Assembly: GCA_050955105.1 (NCBI GenBank)
Contig: JBPBQZ010000092.1
Span: forward strand, 1-44,171
Reading direction: 5' to 3'
Length of the DNA stretch: 44,171 nucleotides
DNA from: JBPBQZ01 sp050955105
Lineage (GTDB): Bacteria > Pseudomonadota > Gammaproteobacteria > Burkholderiales > Burkholderiaceae
The position numbers were made by a program, and so were the translations under genes. The notes beneath the pieces are model-generated. The model saw nothing but the letters and a program-made list of their open reading frames with translations. It was not told the origin of the DNA and made no database searches. Below, piece by piece: positions 1 to 7,957 of the stretch; positions within the stretch are counted from its first letter, which is position 1; every line of letters begins with the position of its first letter.

Positions 1-269
1 AGGACGGTTTCAGGCGGATCCCTTTTGATGTCATTGCCTTGGACACAGAAGGAGACAATGAGCGTGTGAAGACGTTCGCATTGGGGCAGATTCATGATTT
101 GGCCCCAGAGGAGTATGAACTCTTGCGCAGACTGCCACACACCGGTGCGATGGGCGGGAAGACGCTCATGCGGGTTGGCGAAGTGTGGGATTCTGTAGCC
201 TCGACATTGCGAAGTCTGATGGATCGAGGTCTGGTAGGAAAGGTTGTGCCCACGGAAAACCTTGCTTAG
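1..269 (+). CDS. Unidentified protein, 3' part only
   Basis: I do not recognise this gene. The reading frame is open from the first bases of the window and stops at 267-269, so the start is probably upstream; an internal TTG at 39 has no convincing ribosome binding site. The visible 89 or so residues are acidic at first and end in a helix-rich stretch with a winged-helix flavour (residues such as KTLMRVGEVWDS followed by LRSLMDRGLVGKVV). That would fit a small DNA-binding or mobile-element accessory protein, but this is only an impression from the residue pattern. No neighbour on the same strand helps, because bases 270-494 hold no convincing gene. Confidence 0.4.
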   Translation, partial: DGFRRIPFDVIALDTEGDNERVKTFALGQIHDLAPEEYELLRRLPHTGAMGGKTLMRVGEVWDSVASTLRSLMDRGLVGKVVPTENLA

Positions 270-494
270 GCATCCAACGCATGTTGAGGTTCATTTCGAC
301 AAGGGCTTCGGGGCAAGCGGAGGCAAATCCAAACCGGAGGCCGAAGCACGATAGTGCAGGCGGCGGGCCGGGAGTTATCACTCTGTCCCCGAGCCTACAC
401 CGTTCCGATCGTGAAGATCGCGATTTGATTGTCGGCGACGCCGATACCAAGCAAACGCCGCCGCAGAATGATGGGCCGGCAACAATGCCAGAAT

Positions 495-1076
495 TCACCA
501 AAGGCCCCCTATCGCCGCGATTCCATATGCGCCGTGTGATTGCGCTAGCGTGGTTTGCTCCCTTGTCATTCCACCAAGTGAATAGATCGGAACACTAACG
601 CGGGCGGTTAGCTTTTCAAACGATTCCCACCCCATGGGCTTCGCTTCGGGATGGCTTGCAGTCGCCAAAACCGGGGAAAGTGTCACAAAATCAACGCCGA
701 TTCTTTCTGCATGCATCAATTCGTCAAGTGTATGGCATGCTGCCGACACCAGAGTTGGACTCGCTACCGGTCGTGCGGTACATGCCATTAGGCGTGCGCT
801 GCTGAGATGTATGCCATCAGCTGTGATGCTGCCTGTGGCGGCGTTCGGTCCGTTCAAGACTAGACGAGCGTGATGCCTGTGACAAAGACGTAGCACATGC
901 TCTGCCAGTTCTACGTATGTTTCAGCATCGACTGTTTTCACGCGTAGCTGCACAAGCTTAATTCCAGATAGTAAAGCGTTAGCGAGGCGAGCAATGAACT
1001 CATTGAAATCTGCTCGCTCCGTCTGGGGAGTTATAAGGTAATGTTCAGGAAAAAGGTTGTTTTTCACATTCAACAT
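495..1076 (-). CDS. Thiamine-phosphate-synthase/TenI-like protein, stand-alone
   Basis: A TIM-barrel protein of about 193 residues of the thiamine phosphate synthase/TenI family. It keeps the phosphate and pyrimidine-binding QLR.K motif near residue 45, the ADGIHL turn, an S..CHT segment, LSPV with SHP...K...GW, and a C-terminal GGM...GIAAIGGLW end. The usual ND...D magnesium-binding region reads NG instead, which is typical of the ThiE-like half of the Nudix-ThiE fusion proteins common in betaproteobacteria; the N-terminal ITP start also resembles that domain boundary. Here the Nudix half is absent. ATG at 1076 lies immediately after the inferred end of the LuxR-like pseudogene, so the two were probably one operon. 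True thiamine synthesis activity is uncertain; a salvage or regulatory role is equally possible. Confidence 0.75.
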   Translation of the reverse strand: MLNVKNNLFPEHYLITPQTERADFNEFIARLANALLSGIKLVQLRVKTVDAETYVELAEHVLRLCHRHHARLVLNGPNAATGSITADGIHLSSARLMACTARPVASPTLVSAACHTLDELMHAERIGVDFVTLSPVLATASHPEAKPMGWESFEKLTARVSVPIYSLGGMTREQTTLAQSHGAYGIAAIGGLW

Positions 1077-1077
1077 C

Positions 1078-1851
1078 CTATGATGATTCCGATAGTCCAA
1101 GATCTGAAAATCGTAAAATAAGCTCTGTTCTGTTTACAGCCGAGTTTCGACTTCATATTGTCAACGTGCGTTTCAATGGTTCGACGCGACAGATCCAGGC
1201 GTTGAGAAATTTCACGCGCTGTTCGCCCAGCAATGACATGCCGTGCTATTTCTGACTGTCTTGGCGTAAGTGGCCCGCTTACGAGCGATCGGGGTTGCGG
1301 GCCTTGCTTCGTGTGGCAAGACGCTCTTATGGCACGAATGAGACGGTCATCGGATGCCTGTTGAATCAACTTTTTTGCCGAATCACGAAAAAAAGCAGCG
1401 AATTTCTCCAGAAACTCGAGGTTGTTTATGTAGAATCCAATAATCGATCTATGGCGTACCGGTGCATAAATATAAAATATTCGCAATACTTATCAGTTTT
1501 GTTTATTATTTTGAATGGCTTGGCATGATCAAATAAGACCCTTTGGTCTCTCACTTGGTTAATATATCTTTCTCTAATCTCGGGAGGAAAAGTCTCAATC
1601 TTGCTATCAAGCACAGAATAACGTTCTTCCGGAATGTAATAAGTCGGCGTGTAGGCGCCCACAATGTATTTTCTGACAAGGAAACTATGTCGTAACGCGC
1701 CGGGATCAGTCCAAAGTTCCGTGCGGGATCGATCCGGATATACCCTGGAATAGGAAAAACAATTTATCCCGGATTTTCTAAATAAATCTTGAGAAAGTGC
1801 GGTTACGTCCTGTGCTGCCATAAATGAAAAACTTCGCTCAGGCATTACCAT
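1078..1851 (-). pseudogene. LuxR-type transcriptional regulator broken by two frameshifts
   Basis: The N-terminal part (ATG at 1851, preceded by AAGGA seven bases upstream) encodes a sensor-like region of about 125 residues, and the following frame encodes a classical LuxR helix-turn-helix (LTPRQSEIARHVIAGRT, then SRRTIETHV). Reading continues naturally only if about one base is restored in the short A run near 1466-1477 of the + strand. Near the end, the canonical LuxR tail NRTELI...LGLSESS is in a third frame, entered near 1131-1139, and would stop at 1078. The sensor region does not look like a standard acyl-homoserine-lactone domain. The stretch 1400-1960 is clearly richer in A+T than its neighbours, which suggests recent transfer. 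Indel sequencing errors in A/T runs remain possible, in which case this would be an intact regulator of the downstream ThiE-like gene. Confidence 0.7.
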
Positions 1852-1974
1852 CTCCGCTTCCTTTTTTCCAAAAAATGACCAATTTAAGCCTCCTAACAAT
1901 AAGTGTTCGCTAGTAAGCGAAATTTTGTTTCGCATTCCTACACTATAACGATATAACGGATTTTTGTGCATTTG

Positions 1975-2315
1975 AAAGCTTCATTTTCTATCGCTTTCAA
2001 TGCTCTCACGCAACCGAACCAGAACCGTGCGCAGTTCCTCGCCGATGCCGGCGACGCGACCAAGCGCCAGCGCGAAGAGCGCGGACACGGCGAGCAGTTG
2101 CAGACTGCGTTGAGCCGGCGCTTGCCGACCACGGGCGCATCGAAGCCGAACGCGATGCACTGCCGACGACGGCGATGACGCAAGCAACTGAGCCGTTGCA
2201 GTCGCGCGAGTCGCTTGGCACTGACCTGACAAAGCTTGCGGTGCAATTCGACGCGCAGCAACACCTTCTCGTGGACTACCGGACACAGCCGGGCATCGTC
2301 GCCGCGGCTGGGTGA
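1975..2315 (+). pseudogene. Remnant of a coiled-coil protein (KfrA-like?)
   Basis: Two adjoining frames read like pieces of one charged, helix-rich protein: 1975-about 2126 (segments such as QNRAQFLADAGDATKRQREE and LQTALSRRL) and, after a one-base shift, about 2127-2315 (DHGRIEAERDAL, then SLGTDLTKLAVQFDAQQHLL), stopping at TGA near 2313-2315. Heptad-like spacing and the RIEAERDAL type of repeat resemble the coiled-coil part of KfrA-type DNA-binding proteins carried near integrases on mobile elements. The N-terminal DNA-binding domain is missing. Bases 2316-2520 hold nothing I can support. Confidence 0.35.
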
Positions 2316-2522
2316 AAGCGCCAGATTTCACGAAAAGGACGATTGTCCCTTCCCGCAGCCTGCGTACCCGCAGCACGGACAGCCTGATAGTCAAGGTGAG
2401 TTGCCTCGCATAGCGATATGTCAGCCCGCCTATCACCCTATTGTTTGTTCACAGCTAGCCGCGCGCGGAGCGTCGGCGATAGCGGATCGCCTGGCCAGAT
2501 GGGCGCATGACCGCACGCGAAT

Positions 2523-3164
2523 TCAGGTCAGGAGCGGCTGCATGTCCGGATCGCCCTTGCGCATCGCTGCTCGATACGCCTCGCGTTGGCCAATGCGCTG
2601 CAAATAGGCCAGGATGTTCGGGTAGGGAGCGAGGTCCAGCGGCAGGAAGACGCGCATCGTCGTCAATGAAAACACGATGATGATATCGGCCGCGGTGAAC
2701 GCACTTCCCGCGAAATACTCGGCCTCGCCCAGCCGCTTTTCAACCAGATCGAGGGCGCCTTCCAGGCGTGCCGCAAGCCACAGAAGCGTCGGATTGTCCG
2801 GCGGCAGGCCGAGTCGGCGTATCGACATATTGCGTCCCATGCCCGGCTGCAGCGTACCGTTTGCGAAATGGAACCAGTACAGGTATTGCGCAAAATCCGC
2901 ATCGTTCGGCCCCAGCGCGAGGCGCCCGCCACCATGCTTGGCGATGATGTACTCCATGATCGCAGCCGACTCGGCAAGTACCAGATCGCCGTCGGTGATG
3001 ACGGGCGCGGTGCCCAAGGGATGCAGTGCGCGCATTTCCGGCGGCGCCAGCCGCGTCACAGGGTCTCGCTTATAGAGCTTGAGTTCGTAAGGAATCGCCA
3101 ACTCCTCACAAAGCCAGATAATGCGTTCGGATTGAGACACGCCCAGATGGTGAATCGTCAACAT
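2523..3164 (-). CDS. Glutathione S-transferase family protein
   Basis: A 213-residue cytosolic protein with the two-domain GST layout. The N-terminal thioredoxin-like domain shows the early HHLGVSQSERIIWLCEEL helix, the cis-proline region (G.APVI) and the glutathione-binding ESAAIMEYI segment near residues 65-75. The C-terminal all-helical domain contains the N-capping FTAADI motif. ATG at 3164 gives the family start; longer in-frame versions add only unrelated residues. The likely role is glutathione conjugation or peroxide detoxification, with substrate unknown. The small membrane protein upstream ends 53 bases before this start, so the two may be co-transcribed. Confidence 0.88.
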   Translation of the reverse strand: MLTIHHLGVSQSERIIWLCEELAIPYELKLYKRDPVTRLAPPEMRALHPLGTAPVITDGDLVLAESAAIMEYIIAKHGGGRLALGPNDADFAQYLYWFHFANGTLQPGMGRNMSIRRLGLPPDNPTLLWLAARLEGALDLVEKRLGEAEYFAGSAFTAADIIIVFSLTTMRVFLPLDLAPYPNILAYLQRIGQREAYRAAMRKGDPDMQPLLT

Positions 3165-3217
3165 ATCGAATGCCTCGCAAACACAGTGAGTAGTGGCCGA
3201 CTGCGGCGTATCGCGGG

Positions 3218-3724
3218 TTACTGACCGGACTTTGCTCGCGCAAGTCTCTTCAGCAACTCCCACGACACCGCGGTCGCGGAGAACAACAAGATGAGGATGG
3301 CGCTGGCAAACAAGTTGTGCTCATCGCCGTCGTGCAAGGCCATCCGCAGTGCTGTAACGATCAGGATGCCAAAACCAAGCACCGAAGAAAAATGACGGCG
3401 CAAGCCTTGAAAGCCCGCGCCGTGCTCGCTCGGCCCGGTCACTACCCTATACAGGCGCAGCAACATCCAGCCGACCCACGTCGCGGTCACGCAGATCGTG
3501 ACGAAACCGAAGGTAGAGACAGACATGTTGGGAAACAACGCCAGCAGTGAGATCAGCAAGACCGCCAGGTAATTTTGAAAGGCCTGCTCGGCCAGATGCT
3601 TCGAGCTAGCGTCCCCGCCGCCCAGCGTGGCCGGCGCATTGAGCGACACGACCACAAACAAAAGTCCCATGAGCGTGGCCGCCGCAGCGGCCATCACGCC
3701 AAAGAACTGAAACCAAGCTTGCAT
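3218..3724 (-). CDS. Small integral membrane protein of unknown function
   Basis: A 168-residue protein with four, possibly five, hydrophobic segments: one at the very N-terminus (VMAAAAATLMGLLFVVVSL), two in the middle around residues 50-92, and two near residues 112-156. The C-terminus is basic and probably cytoplasmic. I recognise no enzyme or transporter signature. It lies just upstream of the GST gene on the same strand. ATG at 3724 has no strong Shine-Dalgarno sequence. Confidence 0.7.
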   Translation of the reverse strand: MQAWFQFFGVMAAAAATLMGLLFVVVSLNAPATLGGGDASSKHLAEQAFQNYLAVLLISLLALFPNMSVSTFGFVTICVTATWVGWMLLRLYRVVTGPSEHGAGFQGLRRHFSSVLGFGILIVTALRMALHDGDEHNLFASAILILLFSATAVSWELLKRLARAKSGQ

Positions 3725-3819
3725 GAATAATTGCCTTATTTTTCATCTGCGCTGCCTGGGACTCTACGCAGCTTGGTCGTTTTTATCACGGGCTCGTGCT
3801 GCCTGCAGGAGGCTAGCGT

Positions 3820-4113
3820 TCCCTATCGCTGGGGTTCCGCTTCGGCACGCCGGCAGCTCGCCCCGAGACGCAACCCTTCTCGCGCAGATTATCGGGATTT
3901 CATCGTTGCCGCCTCGACCAGGGTCAAATTGCACTGGTGCGGCAACTCACCGACCTGGTCACAGCAGCGGCAAATGATCCAAGCCTGGCCGACCGCACCT
4001 GGGTACTTCTATCGGAAGCCGCACCCGGTGGCTGGGGACTTTGGGGACACGCGCATACCAACGAAGAACTGGTCGGCGCGGCACGCGCAGAGATCGGCAA
4101 ACTGCGCGGTTGA
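3820..4113 (+). pseudogene. Tautomerase-family C-terminal fragment
   Basis: From about 3907 to the TGA at 4111-4113 the frame reads as the C-terminal half of a tautomerase superfamily subunit of the double-length (about 135 residue) type: an ALVRQLTDLV helix, then DRTWVLLSEA, GGWGLWGHAHTNEEL and a final ARAEIGKLRG. The first beta-strand with the catalytic Pro1, and the rest of the first half, are absent; upstream in this frame there is an unrelated stretch after a stop near 3814. No start codon with a ribosome binding site is present. This is most simply a decayed gene whose 5' half was deleted. Confidence 0.5.
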
Positions 4114-4121
4114 GTCGGAGG

Positions 4122-4149
4122 ATAAAAGTCGGCGGCGAGGGCCGCCGCC
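4122..4149 (-). terminator. Rho-independent terminator of the yghU-like gene
   Basis: Read on the minus strand, a GC-rich hairpin with seven-base arms (GGCGGCG and CGCCGCC, loop of five) is followed by GACTTTTAT. It lies about a dozen bases past the stop of the yghU-like gene at 4161. Confidence 0.7.
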
Positions 4150-4160
4150 TCGAAAACCGC

Positions 4161-5036
4161 TTACTTCTGCGCGCCGAGCTTGTCCTGCGTCTTTGTGTCG
4201 AAGTCGCTAGCCTCATGCCGCTCATGCAACTGACTCGCAGGATCGCCCATCAGGCGATTGACCATGCGTCCGCGCTGCACGGCCGGCCGTGCGCCGATGG
4301 CATCTGCCCAGCGCTGCACGTGCTGATATTCCTGCACTGACAGGAATTCCCCGCCCTCGTAGAGCAAGCCTTTCGCCAGACCGCCATACCAAGGCCAGAT
4401 GGCCATATCCGCGATCGTGTACTCACTGCCCGCTACGTACTCGTTGGCCGCCAGCTGCTTGTCGAGCACGTCGAGCTGACGCTTCACCTCCATCGCAAAC
4501 CGGTCGATCGCATATTCGATCTTGGTCGGCGCATAGGCGTAGAAGTGGCCGAAGCCGCCGCCCAGATAAGGGGCGCTGCCCATTTGCCAGAACAGCCAGG
4601 ACAGGCATTCCGCGCGCGCACCGGCCTCGGTCGGCAAGAACGCCCCGAATTTTTCAGCCAGATACGTCAAAATCGCGCCGGATTCAAACACGCGGATCGG
4701 CTTGGCGCCACTGCGATCCAGCAGCGCGGGAATTTTCGAATTCGGATTCACCGACACAAAGCCGCTGCCGAACTGCTCGCCCTCACCGATCTTGATCGGC
4801 CACGCATCGTATTCGGCGCCGCTGCGTCCAAGCGCCAATAGCTCCTCGAGCATCACCGTCACCTTCACGCCATTCGGTGTTGCCAGCGAATACAGTTGCA
4901 GAGGATGGCGACCGACTGGCAGTTCCTTTTCGTGCGTCGATCCGGATATCGGGCGATTGATATTCGCGAAGCGGCCACCGCCAGCTTTGTTCCAAGTCCA
5001 CACCTTCGGCGGCACATAGTCGGACGAATTGCTCAT
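4161..5036 (-). CDS. yghU: YghU-type glutathione-dependent disulfide-bond oxidoreductase
   Basis: A 291-residue protein of the YghU/Ure2p-like (Nu-class) GST group, which use two glutathione molecules to reduce disulfides and organic hydroperoxides. It has the typical N-terminal extension (PPKVWTW...GG.FA..N.P..G.T.E), the TPNGVKVTVMLEEL helix, the VNPNSKIPALLD cis-Pro loop and the FESGAILTYLAEKFG glutathione-binding stretch, then a C-terminal helical domain with MGSAPYLGGGFGHFY and YTIADMAIWPW. ATG at 5036 is fixed by AAGGAG nine bases upstream. It stands alone and ends at a clear hairpin terminator. Confidence 0.93.
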   Translation of the reverse strand: MSNSSDYVPPKVWTWNKAGGGRFANINRPISGSTHEKELPVGRHPLQLYSLATPNGVKVTVMLEELLALGRSGAEYDAWPIKIGEGEQFGSGFVSVNPNSKIPALLDRSGAKPIRVFESGAILTYLAEKFGAFLPTEAGARAECLSWLFWQMGSAPYLGGGFGHFYAYAPTKIEYAIDRFAMEVKRQLDVLDKQLAANEYVAGSEYTIADMAIWPWYGGLAKGLLYEGGEFLSVQEYQHVQRWADAIGARPAVQRGRMVNRLMGDPASQLHERHEASDFDTKTQDKLGAQK

Positions 5037-5144
5037 GCTCACTGCTCCTTGCGTCTCGGGGATAGACATCTCGACGCGAGAGTAACAAATTGGCGGCAGA
5101 CGCGTCGGGCGCGCGGTCGACAATCTCCGTCGGGCCGGGCAGAG

Positions 5145-5240
5145 CCAAATGACCCTCGCTACTACGCCGGCAACGTGCTGGACCCAAACGGCTACAGTCT
5201 CGAGTTTGTTCATAAAAGCTGGCAGCACCCGCAACTGGAC
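5145..5240 (+). pseudogene. VOC/glyoxalase-family C-terminal remnant
   Basis: About 30 codons read RYYAGNVLDPNGYSLEFVHK followed by SWQHP, which is the last beta-strand pair of a vicinal-oxygen-chelate protein, including the metal-ligand Glu of the SLEFV strand. Nothing upstream in this frame resembles the rest of the fold, and the fragment lies between two genes on the other strand. I infer a deletion scar. Confidence 0.5.
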
Positions 5241-5254
5241 GCGGTGAGTTGCTC

Positions 5255-6199
5255 TTACATTGCGTCAATGTGAAGGTGAATCCGCTCCACCAATGCACTG
5301 AAATCCGGCTGGCCCTGGTAATACAACGCTGCTGTTTTCTGATACTCCAAAGCGAATCTTTCGCGTTCGACAGGGTCTTCGAGGATGAACGCAGCGTTTC
5401 GCGCAATTATCTGTTCGTCACCGGTGCGAAAGCGCCGCGCCTTACGCTCCCGATAAGCGGATCCTTGCATGAAGATCCGTACCTCTTCCAAACCGAGGAG
5501 ACAATACACATCGTAGTAATGGCGCAGGAAATTTGCAGGGAACTCGTGCGCCTCGCCAAGTCGGCGGTATTTGGTCGAAATAGTCTGGAGCTTCTCGACG
5601 AAGGTATGCGTCGGTGCGTAACAGGGCACGTTCGCGGCGCTGTTATCGAACACCTTGACACCTCGGTCCCGAGCAACGTCCAGCGCCCATGACGAAATCG
5701 TCATCGGTCGATTGGGCGCCGTGTCATCAAATCCCAATTCCAGCAGGATGCCGTCCTTGACGCCCGCCAACGCTGCCATGCGCGGCGTGTAGATCAGGCG
5801 GACGCCCGCGCTACGCATCTTGTCATCGTCGAACTGCGTATCTCGCTCCACGCTATCAATGCCTGGGATGCGAATGCGCGCTGCCAACTCATCGTAGAAA
5901 TTTCGCCGCGAAGCAACGTGCGCTGGCTTGTCCTGATTGCGCCCCGTCTTCACGTTCATGCCGTCGAGCGGTTCAATGCGGATGTCAATGTCCTCGGAGA
6001 AGCGATGAATGACACCGAATCCCTTCGACAACGAGGTACCGCCTTTCAATTCAAATCGGAAGCCTTGCGCCTGCAATCCCCACAGGCAATGCATGATCCA
6101 GTAGTCTTTCTCGACCAGCATGGGGTCTAGTTCGCGCGCGTCCGCAACGATGGCAAGGAGTTCATCAAAGTTTTGTCGCTCATGCAGAAACTCAGGCAT
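5255..6199 (-). CDS. AbiEii/AbiGii-type nucleotidyltransferase toxin
   Basis: A 314-residue protein of the AbiEii toxin family, which are nucleotidyltransferase-fold enzymes of type IV toxin-antitoxin systems that can also give phage-abortive infection. Visible motifs are GGTSLSK at residues 53-59, the metal-binding SEDIDIRI pair (Asp70, Asp72), and the later FVEKLQTI.TK segment. Length and motif order are normal, so it looks intact. Its ATG overlaps the stop of the upstream antitoxin gene by eight bases (ATGCCTGA), giving translational coupling. The target in the cell is not predictable from this sequence. Confidence 0.9.
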   Translation of the reverse strand: MPEFLHERQNFDELLAIVADARELDPMLVEKDYWIMHCLWGLQAQGFRFELKGGTSLSKGFGVIHRFSEDIDIRIEPLDGMNVKTGRNQDKPAHVASRRNFYDELAARIRIPGIDSVERDTQFDDDKMRSAGVRLIYTPRMAALAGVKDGILLELGFDDTAPNRPMTISSWALDVARDRGVKVFDNSAANVPCYAPTHTFVEKLQTISTKYRRLGEAHEFPANFLRHYYDVYCLLGLEEVRIFMQGSAYRERKARRFRTGDEQIIARNAAFILEDPVERERFALEYQKTAALYYQGQPDFSALVERIHLHIDAM

Positions 6200-6800
6200 C
6201 GGCCCACTCCCGCAGGCGCTTACGCGTCGACACGTTGCCGAAGCTCTCCACAGCGCGTTTTAACCGGGCGGCATTAAAAGACGGCAGTCTACTGCGTGCC
6301 TGTCGCAACACCGCATCTCGGTCCTCAGCCAATTCATCAAGGTTGTTCAGCAAATCGACGTAGAGGAACTCGTGGGTGAGCTTTTTCGGAAAACGCGGCT
6401 TCATGCGGAAATCAAACTGACGGTTGCCCAGTCGAAAGACACCGTGACGTTTATGGTTGTAGACCAGCGTGCGATTGTAGAGCTGGGTAGTACCGAGGCC
6501 TACAGAGTTGTAGGCCGACGGAGAAAAAACCAGAAAGTCTTCGTCGCGCAGGAATCTACTGACTACCTGTTCATCGGTAGGCGGGAGCGGGCCGAAAGTG
6601 GATTGCTTGGGAGCGTGATACAGCCCCGGGGCAAGTTTCTTCAGCTTTCCAGCAGCCACCAGTGCGCGCAGGTGCCTGTCCACTGCAGTGGACAGATGCG
6701 CGAGGTCCTCCCGTCGATATACACGGCCGGCTCGCAGTTCACCTGCGAGGTGCGCAGCAGCGCCCCGAAGAGGCGCATTGGTAACCGAAAGCGTGGACAT
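6192..6800 (-). CDS. AbiEi-like antitoxin/DUF6088 transcriptional regulator
   Basis: A 202-residue partner of the AbiEii toxin. The N-terminal part (roughly residues 20-65) has winged-helix character ending in the strand-turn KLKKLAPGLYH typical of AbiEi-like antitoxins, and the C-terminal half carries the conserved YNSVGLGTTQLYNRT and NRQFDFRMKPRFP segments. Such antitoxins neutralise the toxin and usually repress their own promoter through inverted repeats. ATG at 6800 has only a weak ribosome binding site. Confidence 0.85.
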   Translation of the reverse strand: MSTLSVTNAPLRGAAAHLAGELRAGRVYRREDLAHLSTAVDRHLRALVAAGKLKKLAPGLYHAPKQSTFGPLPPTDEQVVSRFLRDEDFLVFSPSAYNSVGLGTTQLYNRTLVYNHKRHGVFRLGNRQFDFRMKPRFPKKLTHEFLYVDLLNNLDELAEDRDAVLRQARSRLPSFNAARLKRAVESFGNVSTRKRLREWADA

Positions 6801-6810
6801 TTGAAGGGAT

Positions 6811-6850
6811 TCTCATTGAAATTTCATGCATTCTACTGCGTTTCATTGTT
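6811..6850 (-). promoter_or_regulatory. Possible autoregulatory site of the abiE pair
   Basis: Just upstream of the antitoxin start lies a perfect ten-base palindrome TGAAATTTCA (6817-6826) followed about 20 bases on by another TTTCAT half-site. The position fits an antitoxin operator overlapping the promoter. This is inferred only from symmetry and position. Confidence 0.3.
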
Positions 6851-6924
6851 TCCGTCGGCACTGCATCAGACGCTAAGCTCGACAAAACCCGACCGGTCGC
6901 AAAACAGTCAATGAGCGGCCACCG

Positions 6925-7827
6925 CTATGCCCAAGGCGCCGGATCCCCGAACGCAATCTTCAAGCTTTCGATAAACAACCGCGTCTTGGCGCTGACGTGC
7001 TTCGCGGTGGGCAAGATCGCGTGCAACGGGAGAATGGGACACGCATACGCAGGCAGCACCGGCACCAGTTCTGCCCGTGCCAAATGCTTTGCGAAGACGA
7101 AACTCGGGCCGTAGACGATGCCGAAGCCGGCAAGCGCGACTTCAAGCATCACGCCTGTGTTGTTGGCGACGAAACGGCATCGGTATTCGAGCTCCGTCGC
7201 TTGGCCATCGCTACCCACGAAGCGCCATGGCGCGGCTGTCGCGTCGCCGATATAGCCAATCAACCTATGCGCCGTGAGGTCCGCGGGCGTCTCGGGAATA
7301 CCCGCGGCTGCCAGGTAGCTGGGCGCGGCACAAGCCATCAGACGGCATTCGCCGAGCTTGCGAGCGACCAGTTCGGAGTCGGGCAACTTGCCGATACGTA
7401 TCGCGAGATCCACGCCCTCTTCGAGCAAATCGACGAAGCGGTCCTGCAGTTGCAGCACCACGTCGACGCCGGGATATTCGACCATATAGCGCGCGGCGAC
7501 CGGGCCCAAATACATCGCGCCGAAAGTTATCGGCGCGGCAATACGCAAAACACCGCGCGGCGTGGCTTGCAAATCGGCGGCCTCTGCGCCCGCCTCCTCT
7601 AAATCCTCAAGGATGCGTTTGCTTTTGACGAAGTAGGCGCGTCCAGCGTCGGTCAGGCTCAAGCGCCGCGTAGTGCGTTGAACCAGCCGCGCCGACAAGC
7701 TCTCTTCCAACGCAGAGAGATAACGGCCAGCCATCACCGCCGACAGGCCGAAGCGCCTGCCCGCGGCGGCAATGCTGCCTTCCTCCACCGCCGCCACGAA
7801 GACCGACAAGCTCATGAACCGGTCCAT
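6925..7827 (-). CDS. LysR-family transcriptional regulator
   Basis: A 300-residue LysR regulator. The N-terminal helix-turn-helix spans about residues 4-60 (FVAAVEEGSIAAAGRRFGLS, then LSALEESL and RTTRRLSLTDAG), followed by the substrate-binding domain (GVLRIAAPITFG, VDLAIRIGKLPDSELVARKL). ATG at 7827 is the natural family start. It is divergent from the alpha/beta hydrolase gene at 7958, so it probably controls that gene and itself. The 130-base gap holds the inverted pair TGTAC (7841-7845) and GTACA (7860-7864), separated by 14 bases, a plausible binding site. The inducer is unknown. Confidence 0.92.
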   Translation of the reverse strand: MDRFMSLSVFVAAVEEGSIAAAGRRFGLSAVMAGRYLSALEESLSARLVQRTTRRLSLTDAGRAYFVKSKRILEDLEEAGAEAADLQATPRGVLRIAAPITFGAMYLGPVAARYMVEYPGVDVVLQLQDRFVDLLEEGVDLAIRIGKLPDSELVARKLGECRLMACAAPSYLAAAGIPETPADLTAHRLIGYIGDATAAPWRFVGSDGQATELEYRCRFVANNTGVMLEVALAGFGIVYGPSFVFAKHLARAELVPVLPAYACPILPLHAILPTAKHVSAKTRLFIESLKIAFGDPAPWA

Positions 7828-7957
7828 ATCTCGCCAAGTATGTACTTTGAGTTTCGACTGTACACACCATAACGCCAATTCTCAACTCCAACGAAGCTCC
7901 GCAGAATGACGTTCAGACGCGCGAAACCCGGGCGTCGGCCAAACACAGAGGTTCATC

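Noticed and set aside
166..598. Opposing open frames of more than 100 codons in the first 600 bases
   Set aside because: No family-like segments, no ribosome binding sites, and overlap with the end of the ThiE-like gene; G+C-rich DNA gives such frames by chance.
1426..1486. Programmed -1 frameshifting in the LuxR-like gene
   Set aside because: No proper slippery heptamer in the zero frame and no clear downstream structure, and a second independent frameshift exists further on.
2236..2607. Plus-strand open frame of about 120 codons
   Set aside because: Its composition is not protein-like and it overlaps the well-supported GST gene on the other strand.
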